Below, piece after piece: positions 1 through 14,831 of a stretch of 64,000 bases of DNA. The stretch is taken from positions 5,308,704-5,372,703 of the forward strand of contig NC_045139.1 in NCBI RefSeq assembly GCF_008831285.2, given 5' to 3'. Source of the stretch: Nymphaea colorata (taxonomy: Eukaryota > Streptophyta > Magnoliopsida > Nymphaeales > Nymphaeaceae). The translations under genes were made by a program, and so were the position numbers. Within the stretch, counting starts at the first letter, position 1; each line of letters begins with the position of its first letter. The notes beneath the pieces are model-generated. The model searched no databases and had not been told where the DNA came from. It was given only the letters and a program-made list of their open reading frames with translations.

Positions 1-1340
1 CGAAGTAGTACTGATTAAATAAAAAAGTTCGAAAGTATCTTTTACAACTTCTTTATCTTTTCTTGCAAGTTCTTATTTTTTGATATATGTACAATTTGTT
101 CATTTTATGTATGAATTGAGTAAGACAGACCTTAGCTTTATGGCCCATACAATATGTTCATTTATTTATATTGGCTAATTTGTTGAAAATTTTGGTTCGA
201 GGTTGCAACAATTGCATGGTTTGAAGCTGATTCTGTTTGCGGTAGTCGTTCTGTTGTCTCCCTATCCAACATAAACGTCAAGTGGAGGAACTCTCTCTCT
301 TTAACCATTCCTTAATGTTTTCCACATGAATAAATCCACCGGCATTCTTGAGGCTGGATGAGAAGAACTTTACAAGTGAGAAAACGACATTGCTTCCGAT
401 CTCGTGGTTTAGGATAAGATCGGGTTCGAGTGGGTAGGGGAGGTGCCTCTGTTTGCTCTCTGCTTCATCGATAGATGAGGGAATCAAGTGGAGGAGTCCT
501 GGCTCTCTTGTTGTCCTTCTCATCGACAAGAACCTCGTCATGATGGATGGCTACACAACGAGGGAAGGACGGAAAGGCGATCACAGATTGCCGATCCCTC
601 TCTTTCTCCCTTGAAAATATTTGCCTCCTTATTATCTTATAAAAGTATTCTGCTGAAGAGCAACAACTTTTACCATTTTGTCCACCACAGACCTTTCCAT
701 GGGAATGATCGTGGCAGAACCAAGGAAATGCATTACTTGGTATATCTCCCATGAAATACATCCAGAAACACCAACAAAGGAATCTGACTCAGGATTCCTC
801 AATTTTCCCACGAGATTATGAATAATATAACTAAATATCTACAAAGAACGCAACACTGCGACATGGATAAGAGAGCAAGAGATGACCGACCTTGTCACCT
901 GCAAGTCGTTAAGATTGAAGCCCACCAAAATGGTTAACAAAGTAATAGAAGCAACGATGGCGTTGAAGCCCTGCTGGTATCTGCATATGAGCCATGAGAC
1001 GCTGCCCTATGTCCGCGAGATTATCGTCCCACTCCTTCCGATCCTCGCTACCGGATGAAACTGGCAGCAGCGTCCGCCATTAGCCTCTGCACATACTCTG
1101 TCACATACCTTCTGCTCACACTGGGGTGAGGGGGGAGGGGAGAGAGAGAGAGCGCGCAGGTCGGCGCACATTTGATCAGATTGGTGAAGGACCTCCATTT
1201 GACTTCCAACGGCTCTATAGACGTGCACTTACCGCCTCCACGACTCACGTGCTTTGGTGGTTCAAATTTAACGATGTCTCCATCAAAGGCCGGGCCGTTG
1301 CAAACATTTTAGTGACCTTTTTGATCCGAAGATAAAGTGG
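1..1340. other. Unassigned, weak minus-strand coding-like traces
   Basis: On the minus strand, frames at 278-541, 465-761 and 1007-1228 are GC-richer than the flanks. A reading NAIVASITLLTILVGFNLND (about 910-975) looks like a membrane segment before a GT. Stops separate these pieces and no family is recognised. It may be the decayed end of a gene whose other part lies outside the window. Confidence 0.2.
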
Positions 1341-3613
<2,273 letters not shown>

Positions 3614-5453
3614 AGAACTATAGGGCATATATATGACAGTAATCTATATGCACAACCACCAATAAAAAAACCACGATTGAGGGTTCTCAAGAACACCATA
3701 CCAGAGAGAGAGTTGTCTTTACATGGAGACAGGTTCATCCATCATCAACTTGCGCTCATTTTCCTCTGGACTTGCCTGAATAAACCATTAAAAAAGTTTT
3801 ACTATGATAATGCTGGACTCAGGCGGCCTAGCTATATGCAGGACCCACACCAGACTTAGGCTTGCTGCCTTGTAGTCCAATATGCATCCAACCCATTGCA
3901 ATAATAAAATGGATTAGTGCCCATTAAAAATTTCTGGTTCCACCACCGAAGCTCGCTCGTCCAGCATGGGTTCTCTTGTCATCTTGAATAAGTCTGCCCA
4001 AGTTGCAACGTAATGCACCACCACCACAAGGGCAGAAATTACTGATGCTCTCATGTTTTAGATTTTCCCCCAAAGGCGTCCACATACAAAATACAATCAA
4101 TGAGAAAATTGAGAAATTGTGCAACACATCACAAGCTTAATCCCTTATGTGTAAGATTACGAAGAATGTTGAAGGACTTATAAAGGAGGTTGTTAAGTGA
4201 TTGATTATCATAGTTTATAGCCTTTTTTTTTTATCAGAACTGAACTTGCAAGGTGGTGGGTTGGATATGTTAAATCAGGGGTTGAAGTTCGGGTTGGAGT
4301 GAGAGTCAAGTTGTTACAGTAGTATCAAAGCCGGATCAACACTTGGACTTATGATCCCATATGCAAAACCAAAATTCGAGTGAAACCAAACCTGGATCCT
4401 GCCTTAATATAGCTAACTACACTATAGAAAGATCCTCCCAACATCTTTGCAAGACCCAAACCCATAAGGGAGCACGACGAGACACAACGTCCAATTTTAA
4501 TGACATCCCGGCCTTCAAATTGATGTGAACAAATACTTACTCGCCACCTTCCACCTACCTGTTTGCAAAGTAAGCAATATTGCTTATATTGCTTTTGAAG
4601 AGATTTGCAAAGTAAGCAATATTGCTTATATTGGTTTTGAAGAGATTGAGTCCTCTAGGAAGAGTTGTAAAGCCAACCTCTGAAGTCCCCCATACATTGA
4701 ATTCTCAAGTCACTTTTACTGATTTAAAAATCAAGGTGCACTCGAGGGTTTCCTCCCATTAAGGTAGCAATAGGTGTCAAACTGATTGTCACAAATATCG
4801 CTATCTGGTTTTTAATAGCAAGATTTTTCTTGAGTATTTTTGGCAAAGTTGTTTTTTTTGGGGAAAATCTCAGAAAAAACTTCAAAAATAGGTATAAATT
4901 AAACAAATCAGAAAATAATAAGAAAATATAAATAAAACTATATAAAAGTGATAAAAAGAACGTTTTATTGATGATAAAAATGATGAAATATATTTTAGTT
5001 TACGTTTAAATTGAATCCATGATAATATCAATGGTAAAAAGTAGAAAAATTAAAAATGGGAAAAATTGCAAAAAAGTGAAAAAACAAGACAAGTATTTTT
5101 TTCCTATTTATGTCATAGTATCAATTTTCCTTTTTTTCCTTTTTTCTTATTTTTTATGTTTATATCGTGATATTTTTTTAAAACATCGCAATATCTGTGA
5201 CACTATAGTGCACTTGATTTCTGTCGGGCCCCTAAAGGCGTGAAAAAAAATGAAGAGCACTTCATCAATTTTTGGAAAAATAAGAGTTGAGTTAAATTTT
5301 CGGACACTAAATTCCCACCCATCCATTCCTACTTACAATAGGAATGTGATCCAACACTTGTAATTATGGTTGCCTACAACTACAATTAATGAGGACAAAC
5401 TAGAAAACATTTGATAGTAAGATATGTTTCTGCACATTGAGAATGTTCTGTGC
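3614..5453. other. Non-coding; possible old LTR element trace
   Basis: TTGTTACAGTAGTATCAAAGCC near 4311-4332 recalls a degenerate initiator-Met primer site but has no partner LTR. A 37-bp direct repeat (AGTAAGCAATATTGCTTATA... near 4569 and 4611) and an A/T-rich stretch (4860-5170) are also present. No gene is seen. Confidence 0.5.
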
Positions 5454-5602
5454 AGAGGCAGAGCCACATATAAACTGCCTACATTAGCCCTTCAATGTTT
5501 TTTTTATATTAATAATTTCAAATATTTGGTACGTTATATACATAGTGCTCCTTTGGATTGTAGATCAATGCTCCTCCAGAAATTTTTTCTGGCTCTGCCA
5601 CT
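5454..5602. mobile_element. Short TIR element, GGCAGAGCCA family
   Basis: About 150 bp between GAGGCAGAGCCAC and TGGCTCTGCCACTT; ten bases of the ends are a perfect inverted repeat. AT-rich inside. Confidence 0.6.
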
Positions 5603-5964
5603 TGTTTTTTAACATTTTTATTTTATGAAAATAAGCTACAAAAATATTCTCTGGCCTTTAAAGAAGGTTCTTGGAGATATTAGCATTCAAAACCACTTTT
5701 CAAACGTCCTCTCCTTTTTCTTCTAAACTTCCGGGAAAAAGTTATGGCTTTAGCTTATCGGTAACTGGGTCCAACTATTCTTTCTTTGCGAGAGAATATG
5801 CACCGAGTTTCAATGTTGGAGATAAGAACTGGGCCAGGTCTCTCACATTAAAATTATTATCATCTCTCTCTCTCTCTCTTGCTATATCTATATCTATATA
5901 TATATATATTTATATGAACAATAATAATTGGAGTCCAAACCTTGATTTGGATGAACCCAGTTTT

Positions 5965-6930
5965 TTTGAACTTGGATCCTCTACTCTATCATGTATCAGC
6001 CAACAACATGATCAACTTAGACATGGTGCCTTAGAAGCGAGGAACTGAAGCTTTAACAGTAGCATGTATTTGTCATTCATCAAAGAATGAATGTATTTTT
6101 GTAAAATTTTCATACATTAAACTTTTTGGATGAGATATTGCTTGATCACGGATTCAACTTGTCCTGTGAATAAAGAATTAATTTCACAAAATTGGGTTTA
6201 CAAAATGTTAGCGCAAACCAGGCCTATACCTCGGGAGGATGAGGGTTCAGCCTGATCTTATTGGGCGATATAATGAAATACTTCTCGTGCACAACCAACC
6301 ATGATAGTGAAGCTCGCATGAGCATTTGGTGAGTTTTATAGTTTAAGTAGAGCAGCCACAAAAATGATTTTTTCACCATTTCATAAAATTGAAGGAATGG
6401 TGCTAGAATCCACTGCATTCTGTCAACAGGAAATCAAATGATGGTTACAAGTAGTTAAATGTGACAAACTACTATACAAGGATTAAAAGAGATTGATTCA
6501 AAGCTTGTGGTGACAAACTACTATACAAGGAACAAGAGAGATTGATTCAAAGCTTGTGGTGCCCAAATAAACTAGTTAAAAAATATCTTCAATGCATTTC
6601 CTTGTCTCCAATTGTGAGTAGTTAGGGGACTAAATTCCTTGGGCCTCTATTAAATACCCACCAGCGGTATGCATTCGAGTCAATATCCGTTAAGCATTTC
6701 CAATTGTATCAAGCTTCAAGCGTCGACATTGAAGCTGTCAGAGTAAGTGAGTCATAAACGTCCATGACCCGTCCGCACTAAATGCAGCGTACTCAGCACG
6801 AGTCAATTCAGATTGGAAGTCTTCAAGAGGACCCTTAATTATGTATCGATATATTTAAATTCGAACCTTAGTCCTGAACCTATCTTTTGATCATAACATC
6901 CTTGGACACTTTTCTCCCATCTTTTCTCCC
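5965..6930. repeat. 1.09-kb tandem repeat, unit 1
   Basis: Begins with CTTGGATCCT at 5971 and ends with GACACTTTTCTCCCATCTTT near 6925. Unit 2 starts with the same words at 7061, a period of 1090 bp. It includes a block (GAGAGATTGATTCAAAGC...CTTGTGGTGCCCAAA) also found upstream of RLK A. Confidence 0.8.
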
Positions 6931-7054
6931 AACTTAAAGTTTGGGCAGATTCATAGAACATTAGAACTAGATGTCAATGAATCTCCCCCATTCTTTGGGG
7001 CAGATGCATAGAACACTTACAAAGTGTTCCATTTAACAAATGATTAGGTTTTAG

Positions 7055-8105
7055 CTTGAACTTGGATCCTGTACTCTATCATGTATTGACCCACAACATG
7101 TTCAACTTAGACACTGTGCCTTAAAAGCAAAGTAATGAAGCTTTTACAAAAACAAATCTAGGGTTTGATGAAATCACAAAAATACACTTTCATTTAACCG
7201 CTTTTGTTTTTTCATGTAATCGACAACACTAGCATGTTTTTGTCATCCAGCAAAGCATGAACTCATTTTTATGAAATTCTCATGCATTTAACTATGTGCA
7301 TATTCATGCTAAGGCTAGAACAATAAACCTTTTGAATGAGATATTGCTTGATCATGGATTCACTTTTCCCATGAATAAAGAATTAAATTCATAAAATTAG
7401 GTTTACAAGCTGATAGCACAAAGCAGGCCTCTACCGTGAGAGGATGGGGAGAAGGGTAGGGGTTTCAGCCTTCTCATTGGGCGGTGAGATGAAATATTTT
7501 TCCTGCTCATCCAACTATGATATTGGAGCTCGCAGGAGCATTTGGTGGGTGTAATAACTAGAGTAAACCATCCATAAAAATGATTTTCTCACCATTTCAC
7601 CAAATTGAAGGAATGGTGCTAGAGTCCACTGAATTCTGTCAAGAGGACATCAAATGTTGGTTACAAGTAGTTAAATGTGAACAAACTACTATACAAGGAA
7701 CATGAGAGATTGTTCAAAGCTTGTGTAGCCCAAATAAACTACTTAAATAATCTCTTCATTCTTCAATGCGTTTCCTGGTCTTCAAATGTGAGTAGTTGGG
7801 GGACGAAATTACTTGGGCCTCTATTAAATATATACCCATCAGCAATATGCACGCGAGTCAATATATGTCAAGCATTTCCAATTCAATCAAGCTTCAAGTG
7901 TTGACATGGAAGATGTCAGAGTAAGTGAGTCATAAACGTCCATGACCCGTCCGCACCAATTGAAACGTACTCACCACGAGTCAATTCTTTGGAAGTTTTC
8001 AAGAGGTCCCTTAATTACGTATCAATCTATTTAAGTTTGAACTTTGGACCTGAACCTATCTTTTGATCATGACATCTTTGGACACTTTTCTCCCATCTTT
8101 TCAGT
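7055..8105. repeat. 1.09-kb tandem repeat, unit 2
   Basis: Direct copy of 5965-6930 with scattered substitutions and small insertions. The block ACGTCCATGACCCGTCCGCA near 7937 is identical in unit 1 (6758). Confidence 0.8.
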
Positions 8106-9769
8106 ATTAAAAAAGACAAAAAACTAACAACTTTAGTTGGCTGTTAAGGCAAGAGGCAAGACATTGAGCGTATCACGAGGTGAATTGTAAGCTTCAACAT
8201 GAAATTGGTAAAATATGTATTTAACATAAAGACAAAAATTGAAGAAGAACAACTAATTAAAATGATAAGTAAGCATTAAATAACAGTGCCAAATTAAACA
8301 CTGCCAGATAATATGAACTCTTGATTTCACTTGGGCCAAGTGCCTTATAAAGGAGGTTAGCTCAATAACTCATTAAACTCAAACTAATTAAGCAAGCTTG
8401 ACACAAACTAAATCAATTCAAATCATGACCTGCTTGGTTCAACAAGAACTCTGCGTAGATAATTCTTTGGACCAATGTACCTGAGTGGAAATAATTAACT
8501 AACAATGGAAAGGAAGGGCTCGGGTCCATGTAGAATTTGTACCAACTCATGAAACAACTACTTTGGTATTTACTCTTATCTATGGAATGAGGAAACATGG
8601 TTGTAGGCACTCCAAATTTTCCATTTCTAAAACCACAAGAAATTGAGTTATAAAAAATGTTGGGAGCGTTACATTCATTTAAATGGAATTTCAAAAGAAG
8701 AAGAGCAATGCCAAAAATTGACATCTGAGTGCAGTCGAAATACAAGTTTAGTGTGACCTTTCACCATAGAAATTTGAAGCTTATGGAAGTCAGTGGTATT
8801 CATTTATGCAATAATCCAGATTGATGACGCTTGTTAGCTGCCAAAAATATGCAAAATAAGCAACATTGAGAACTGGTCAGGTTTTGAATACATTCTCTTG
8901 GCTGCATATCTATCTTTTAGTTGTATAACCATTAAGAATAAGGGCACTCAACCTGCACAACAAGGGTAACCAAACAGGTAATGGATGCTAATTAAACATG
9001 GCAAGCTTGATGAGGAGGTCGATCCAGACAAGAACTAATGCAGCAAAAGATCTTCAAACCTGTTATATTAATGCTAGTCCAGGAATCAGCTGATCCTACG
9101 GACTAATTGTATCAACTGTACAAAATGCATTGGTCAGTGCTACTGACTCGGCTTGTAATTGGCATGTTATTTAAATAATTAGAAAACTAAAAAATAGACT
9201 TATTTTGAATTAATGTAGGGCATGCAGTGCCCATTATCAATAAAATATGTGTGGAGTTTGAAACAAATTTACAGCGACTAAATGCAAAACTTTTGTAGAC
9301 TTTTTGGTTATGGACAACTACACACTACACACGCACACACACACACTCACACATACACATACATATATATAGATACAAAGAAGTTCTTACCATCTTACTG
9401 GAAAAGCTTTGGGATGTGGAAGTATGTACAAATTAAAGGGGGAAGACCTTAATTTTTACTATGATAACTTATCACTTGATCAGATAGAACCATGCTTGTT
9501 GTTTCTCACAGTAAATGCCGTTGGAACTAAAGGTGTGTTTGTTTCACTGCAGATTTGAGACCCACAGTGATCTGAGATCATTAGGATTTCAAAAATATGA
9601 ATTTAAGCTTGAACACCCCTATCCAACTCTAAATGCATAGTTTTTTATATGTTACGTGGATATAAGATCCACATTACGAAGATCCTTAATTTGTTCAGAC
9701 TGAAGATCTTACAACGCAGACTCAAAACGGAGGCTATCAAATGCTACTTAATCAAATGCGACAACCACA
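8106..9769. other. Upstream region of RLK A, non-coding
   Basis: AT-rich with a short CA/TA microsatellite (9320-9372). The longest frame (8413-8745, minus) has no recognisable protein character. Nothing else is seen. Confidence 0.5.
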
Positions 9770-10165
9770 ACCAGAAGGAAAATGAGAGATCGATCCAGCG
9801 CTTGTGGTGCCCAAACATGCTACTTTAAACATTTCCCTGTCATTGGCCTGGACCATCTAAAAATTGACGCCCCCCTCATAATGGTATTTTTGCTAGTAGT
9901 TGAGTGATTAAAATTTCTTGGGCCCCCTACTAACTGCCACCAAATATGGAGTTAATGTGTATCCAGCATTCCCTGTCCTTTCTTGAACCGTTCTACATTA
10001 TTCAAGCTGCCCTGATAGTTGAGTCAATTCTTGGCAGGTTTTTGATAGGGGAGCTCACAAGATTCATTAATTGATTTTTATCATCTTTGATTTTAAGTTA
10101 AACCGTAAGTCTGATCCAAATTTTCAATCATGACGTCTTTTCAATTGGATGATTTAAGGGAGGAA
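9770..10165. repeat. Third partial copy of the 5.97-8.1 kb repeat, in the RLK A upstream region
   Basis: GAGAGATCGATCCAGCGCTT, CTTGTGGTGCCCAAAC and TTTCTTGGGCCCCCTACTAA match blocks at 6535-6660 and 7700-7830. This ties the upstream duplications to the 5' flank of copy A. Confidence 0.6.
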
Positions 10166-10339
10166 TTAGAAAAACGGAAGAAAAGAGTTGAAAACTGGCA
10201 TGAACAAAACATGATAGTGGAAATATACTAATGAAGTAAGGGCTACGTGGCCATGAGAACGCCATTAATGTGATCAGCCATGTCATGGTTGTGCAAGATT
10301 AATATATATTTATATATATTTAAAAAGACACCGTTTCTC

Positions 10340-10360
10340 GAAGAGAATCTATAAAAGGGG
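10340..10360 (+). promoter_or_regulatory. TATA-like core promoter of RLK A
   Basis: CTATAAAAGG sits at 10349-10358 inside a block, GAAGAGAATCTATA, that is also found upstream of copies B (23385-23397) and C (46107-46120). Conservation among the three paralogs and the 60-70 bp distance to the ATG support a core promoter role. Confidence 0.55.
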
Positions 10361-10419
10361 CTTTGATTCTTTATCACGGTTATGCAGGCACAGAATTGCC
10401 ACCAACAACTTCCGCTGGT

Positions 10420-13077
10420 ATGGCTGCAGCCAGTTTGTCACCTTTGCCCATATGCTTTCTTCTGTGTTGCTTCCTTACCTTGACTATAGTGCATGGCGAG
10501 GAAGAGGTATCATCAGCTTTTGTTTCTCTAAGCAATGTGACCGATGAATTTGCATTGCTATCCTTCAAATCCCTGGTCACCAGAGACCCCTACAATGTAC
10601 TCTCAAACTGGAACTCAAACATTTCCTTCTGCCAATGGAATGGAGTTTCATAAAGCCATAGTTCACAAAGGGTTGTTGCTCTGAACCTTACCGACAAGGC
10701 ACTTGAAGGTACCTCTCCCCATACATCAGCAATCTCTCCTTCCTACAAGTTCTTGATCTCTCAAACGACAGTTTCCATGGCCATCTTCCCATTGATTTTA
10801 GTCACCTCCCTCTGTTAGAAAATCTTTCTATAAGAAAAAACAATTTTGAGGGGTTGTTCCCACAAACACTGAGCCATTGTCGTCATCTCCAAATCTTGTC
10901 AGCACGAGAGAACCAATTCAATGGAAGCATCCCTGAGTTTCTAGGCAGTTTGTCGGAACTGAAGTTCTTAAACATTCGTGGTAACAGGTTCACTGGCACC
11001 ATTCCAGTTGCTTTTGCCAACCTCTCAAAACTGGAGCACTTTAATATTGGTCACAATTGGATGCATGGGAACATTCCTCCTGAGTTGGGAAGATTGAGCC
11101 GCTTAACATTCTTCAGCGTGGAGTACTTGTACCCTGCCACTGGGACGGTGCCTGAGATCTTGTTTAACATATCCACTCTTCAAATTATGACTGTTTTGGG
11201 CAACCACCTCACCGGGCATCTCCCAAGAAACATTGGTCGCTTTCTGCCTAATCTCCAAGGCCTCTACTTGGGTGAAAACAATTTCAGTGGCCCACTTCCA
11301 GCTTCTCTTTCAAAAGCGACTAAACTCCAAACTCTTGTCCTAGCATCCAACAAATTTAGTGGACCAATTCCCTTAGAATTAGGTAGTCTGCCACATCTCA
11401 GGCGCCTCTTCCTTGGGGGAAATATGTTCACCAATACCCCTGGCAGCCGCGAGCTTTCCATTCTCACATCTTTCACCAAGTGTCGAATGCTAGAAGAAAT
11501 TTATCTCTCACCAAACCTTCTGAATGGCATTCTTCCTGCCTCCGTTGGGAACCTGACAACCACCTTGTGGAGCCTTGACCTTTCCTACAATGAGATTGAG
11601 GGTATTATCCCGTTAGCCTTAGCCAACTTGACCAAGTTGATGTCCTTAGATTTGAGTTTCAACAAAACAAAGGGGTCCATTCCACCAAATATAGGATCAA
11701 TGAACATGTTACAAAAGTTAGGTCTTTCTGGCAATTTCTTAGAAGGTTCAATTCCAAACTCAGTTTACCAATTGGTCCACGTGGGTAATCTTTATTTGGA
11801 CAATAATGCACTAACCGGGCCAATCTCGAACTCTATAAACAACCTCACCAGTCTGCAGAAGTTGTATTTAAATTCAAATAATTTATCATCAACAATCCCT
11901 CCTGCCCTTTGTGAGTTGAAGGATTTGATATCAGTTTACTTGCAAGAAAACTCTTTCACTGGTCACCTACCTTTAGATGTGGGAAATTTGGCTGCTGTGG
12001 ACAAAATGGATATCTCTGTGAACAAACTGACCGGAGAGTTGCCGGTGTCCTTATCAGAGCTCCAGAGGATAGAGTATTTGAATCTGTCCAAAAACTCATT
12101 TGATGGCCACATTCCAGAAAAACTTGATGGCATGGTAAACATTCAAATTATTGACCTTTCCCACAATAAGCTTTCTGGCGAGATCCCAAAATCATTGAAA
12201 AATCTTCGACAACTCCAAGTGTTGAACCTATCCTTCAACCAATTGGAAGGAGAGGTTCCAAGTGGAGGGAATTTGGCAAACCTTTCCACCGAGTCATTTG
12301 TAGGGAATAATGCACTATGTGGAGCTCCTAAATTTCATTTGCCGGCATGTTTAGATAAAACCAAGAAGCACAAGAAAGCTATGCACACAACTAAAGTAGT
12401 TGTTGGTTCTGCAATTGGGGGCTCTGCTCTTCTTTTGGTGGTTTGCATGCTCATTGTTGTCCTAGACAATAGAAAGAGGAGGTCGGTGAAACTTGTTGAT
12501 GTTAAAGGTTCAGACGGAATTGCACTCCCAGTTATTTCATATAAAGAGTTATACCGAGCAACAAACAATTTCAGCAATGCAAACTTTATTGGGAGTGGAA
12601 GCTTTGGTTCAGTGTATAAAGGAGTTCTAACAGATGGAACAACAGTGGCTGTGAAGGTCCTAAATTTGTTATTTGAGGCAGCATCACAAAGTTTTGACAT
12701 TGAATGCAACGTGATGCGCCAAATTAGGCACCGAAACCTTGTCAAGGTGATTACATCATGCACCAATAGAGATTTTAAGGCTTTAGTTCTCCAATACATG
12801 CCGCTTGGGAGCCTAGAAGTATGTCTGTATTCCGGTACCCATCACTTGAATCTCTTCCAAAGATTGAATATCATGATTGATGTTGCTTGTGCTCTAGAAT
12901 ATCTTCACCATGGTTGCTCGGAGACAATAGTTCATTGTGATCTGAAGCCAAGTAATGTGCTTCTAGATGAGAACATGACAGCATACGTGAGCGATTTTGG
13001 CATTGCAAAGGTGCTAGTTGGCCAGAATTCTTCTACTCTTACAGCCACTCTTGGAACCACCGGATACATTGCGCCAG
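10420..13077 (+). CDS. RLK copy A, exon 1: ectodomain, TM and most of the kinase
   Basis: The signal peptide (about 10420-10497) has a hydrophobic core rich in Leu, Cys and Phe. The LRR N-terminal cap follows, with the stretch FALLSFKSLV and then NWNSNISFCQWNGVS before the premature stop. About 20 LRRs of the plant LxxLxLxxNxLxGxIP type fill 10700-12290, ending in the cap ALCGAPKFHLPAC. The transmembrane helix is at about 12394-12468, followed by basic RKRR. Kinase landmarks: Gly-rich loop GSGSFGSVYKG at 12591, catalytic Lys in VAVKVL at 12654-12656, HCDLKPSN at 12933 and DFG at 12993. Cys replaces Arg in the HRD motif, marking it as non-RD, the usual state in immune-type receptor kinases. 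The exon ends after CCA G at 13077, with GT at 13078-13079. Confidence 0.85.
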
Positions 13078-13719
13078 GTACCACCTCTTAGTTCTATCAC
13101 GATTTCTATGCTTTTTCATGGTACTGTTAATCAACCAGTTGAGAACTTATTACTTATATTTTATTATGAAATTATAGAAATAAATTAATAATTGAAAGAG
13201 GCTCGCTAAGGAATTTTACCAATATTCCTAACAACTTTACTGTTGGCAACATCCATTGCTTTAATGAAAGTAATTACCAACATTTGAAATGAATAAATAG
13301 AAACATGAAAATAAAATGTTCTGTTCCTTCACAAATAAAGTAATTAACTACTGATACCATTGTTTTAGTACTTTTATTTCTTTTCACTTCCTCTTTTTTC
13401 TCTCAAATTCTCTCTCTCTTCTCTCTCTTTTTTCCCCTCATTTTTGTTCTTACTTCTCTACAATCATTATCCCTATTTTGGTGAAACCAATTCATTAGAA
13501 TGATAATTTAAAAAGAACACATTTAGACATTCAACATTCTAGCTCGATCACTTGTCACATTTACTGTGTACTTCAAGCATGTTTTCCTCAATTTTGTAGA
13601 AAAAGGTTATGCCTTGAGCTCGCCAGTATGGTCCACCTACTTTTTTGCTCTCAAGTACTTAAGTTCAGTTTGTACAGTAGGAGATTGTGTGAATCCAGTC
13701 TCTCTCCCTCCCTCTCTCC

Positions 13720-13751
<32 letters not shown>

Positions 13752-14235
13752 CAATAGTTTACCACACAGTTGGAGATTATTTGACTCCAGTCAAGACTCT
13801 GGCTGGAGTAGTTGAGTGTTGAATGGATCCTTGTCTCCACCCACTAAATGCAGCTAGCCTACTGATCAATAGGAGTAAATTCTTTGGCAGTTTTGATATG
13901 AATTTTAAATATAATCATTGTCATATTTGGAGATCAGCCTTGCAATATATTGCAGAATAACAAGTCACAAAACCGCATGCAAATGGATCGAAAATAATTT
14001 TGCAGACGCACCAAAAAAGAAAAATCCTTATACAGGTTTAACTACTCACAGTTGGCCCTTGACATATATATGAAATTAATACAGGAGAAAGGCAAGAATA
14101 TTGGAAGTTCAACTTATTCAAGTCCGTTCACACGCCTCTACTAGTCCAAAACCAATTAATGCGACCGTTTGATGCTTAGACATTAATTATCTGGTATCAC
14201 TAAACACATCTTACTTTGTTAAATGTTTGAATTAG
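13078..14235 (+). other. Intron of RLK copy A
   Basis: 1158-bp phase-1 intron with GT at 13078 and AG at 14234-14235. Joining CCAG to AATTC restores the kinase APE-type sequence GYIAPEFG. It contains a pyrimidine-rich tract with CT and TA microsatellite (13401-13435 and 13698-13751). Several blocks match the copy B intron, for example around 13190-13260 and 14085-14135, so the intron was duplicated together with the gene. No gene is seen inside it. Confidence 0.85.
13698..13751. repeat. (CT)n(TA)n microsatellite in RLK A intron
   Basis: Pyrimidine tract passing into TA. It lies well away from both splice sites. Confidence 0.9.
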
Positions 14236-14597
14236 AATTCGGAATAGCTGGAAAGGTGTCGACTAAAGCAGATGTGTATAGCTACGGAATTCTTCTGCTG
14301 GAGGTGTTTACCGGAAGAAAGCCAACAGATGAACGGTTCCATGGTGATTTTAGCTTGAGGCAGTGGGTGGCTGAAGCGCTTCCGGTTGCAATCTCAGACG
14401 TCATTGATGGCCACCTTTTGAAGGAAAGCAACAGTACTGAAACTGAAAGATCAGCTGCTTGGAATGAGCTGCTGGTGATGATCATGGAGACAGGGTTGTC
14501 ATGTTCAAGGGAGTCACCAATTGAGAGAATGGACATGAAGGATGTGGTCGCCAGGCTTAAAAGGACGCGACAGAATGCTTCCTGTTTCGAAGAATGA
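14236..14597 (+). CDS. RLK copy A, exon 2: kinase C-lobe end
   Basis: About 120 codons completing the kinase. The sequence begins with the end of APE, then KVSTKADVYSYGILLLEVF (helix F region with the conserved Asp), the GRKPTDE motif typical of LRR-RLK subfamily XII, the RQWV segment and a final stretch SCSRESP...DVVARLKR. It stops with TGA at 14595-14597. It is uninterrupted and 85-90 % alike by eye to exon 2 of copy B. Confidence 0.88.
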
Positions 14598-14831
14598 CAA
14601 AAGAATAAACAAATTCTTCTTCATTTTTCTAAAATAAGGGGCCTGTTTAACTTTTTGTGCTTCTGGCTTATTTCTTTTCCCATCAATCTGGTGATGGAAC
14701 TTCCTTTCAACAGAATAAAACCCTGAGCCCAGCGACGCCATCCCCATCTCTTGGGTGTGGTTGTCGTGTGAACTGTGAAGGTGCCACGGTTGATTGTACA
14801 TATCTTCTGATTATAATTGTTCTCCTTTAAT

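Larger units (their letters stand above)
10420..14597 (+). pseudogene. LRR receptor-like kinase copy A (subfamily XII, non-RD), interrupted
   Basis: A two-exon gene of the FLS2/EFR/Xa21 type, which in plants act at the plasma membrane as pattern-recognition receptors. Exon 1 is 10420-13077, intron 13078-14235, exon 2 14236-14597. The start at 10420 is chosen because a signal peptide follows it directly and a TATA-like box lies about 65 bp upstream; an in-frame ATG 57 nt earlier would place a non-hydrophobic leader in front. Two lesions are visible by comparison with copies B and C. TAA at 10651-10653 (codon 78) sits where the others have TGC, the second Cys of the LRR N-terminal cap. One base is missing near 10711, just after the conserved LEG motif. 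The frame is then open from about 10711 to the splice donor. Coding length is 3020 nt, one short of a multiple of three, which fits a single deletion. As read it cannot give a full receptor. An internal start would lack the signal peptide. AATAAA lies at 14604-14609. Confidence 0.88.

Noticed and set aside
4311-4332. TAGTATCAAAGCC as a second primer binding site
   Set aside because: Two mismatches in the core and no LTR-like sequence could be found before it or repeated elsewhere.
8413-8745. Minus-strand frame of 110 codons
   Set aside because: No domain, no promoter-like or splice context, and composition like random AT-rich sequence.
12335-12799. Antisense frame of 154 codons opposite the kinase part of RLK A
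   Set aside because: Shadow of the conserved sense frame; similar antisense frames occur opposite B (25578-25823) and C (48301-48561), as expected from codon structure.
13566-13822. Small exons inside the RLK A intron
   Set aside because: The frames depend on the CT/TA microsatellite, and the direct 13077-to-14236 junction already restores the kinase motif.
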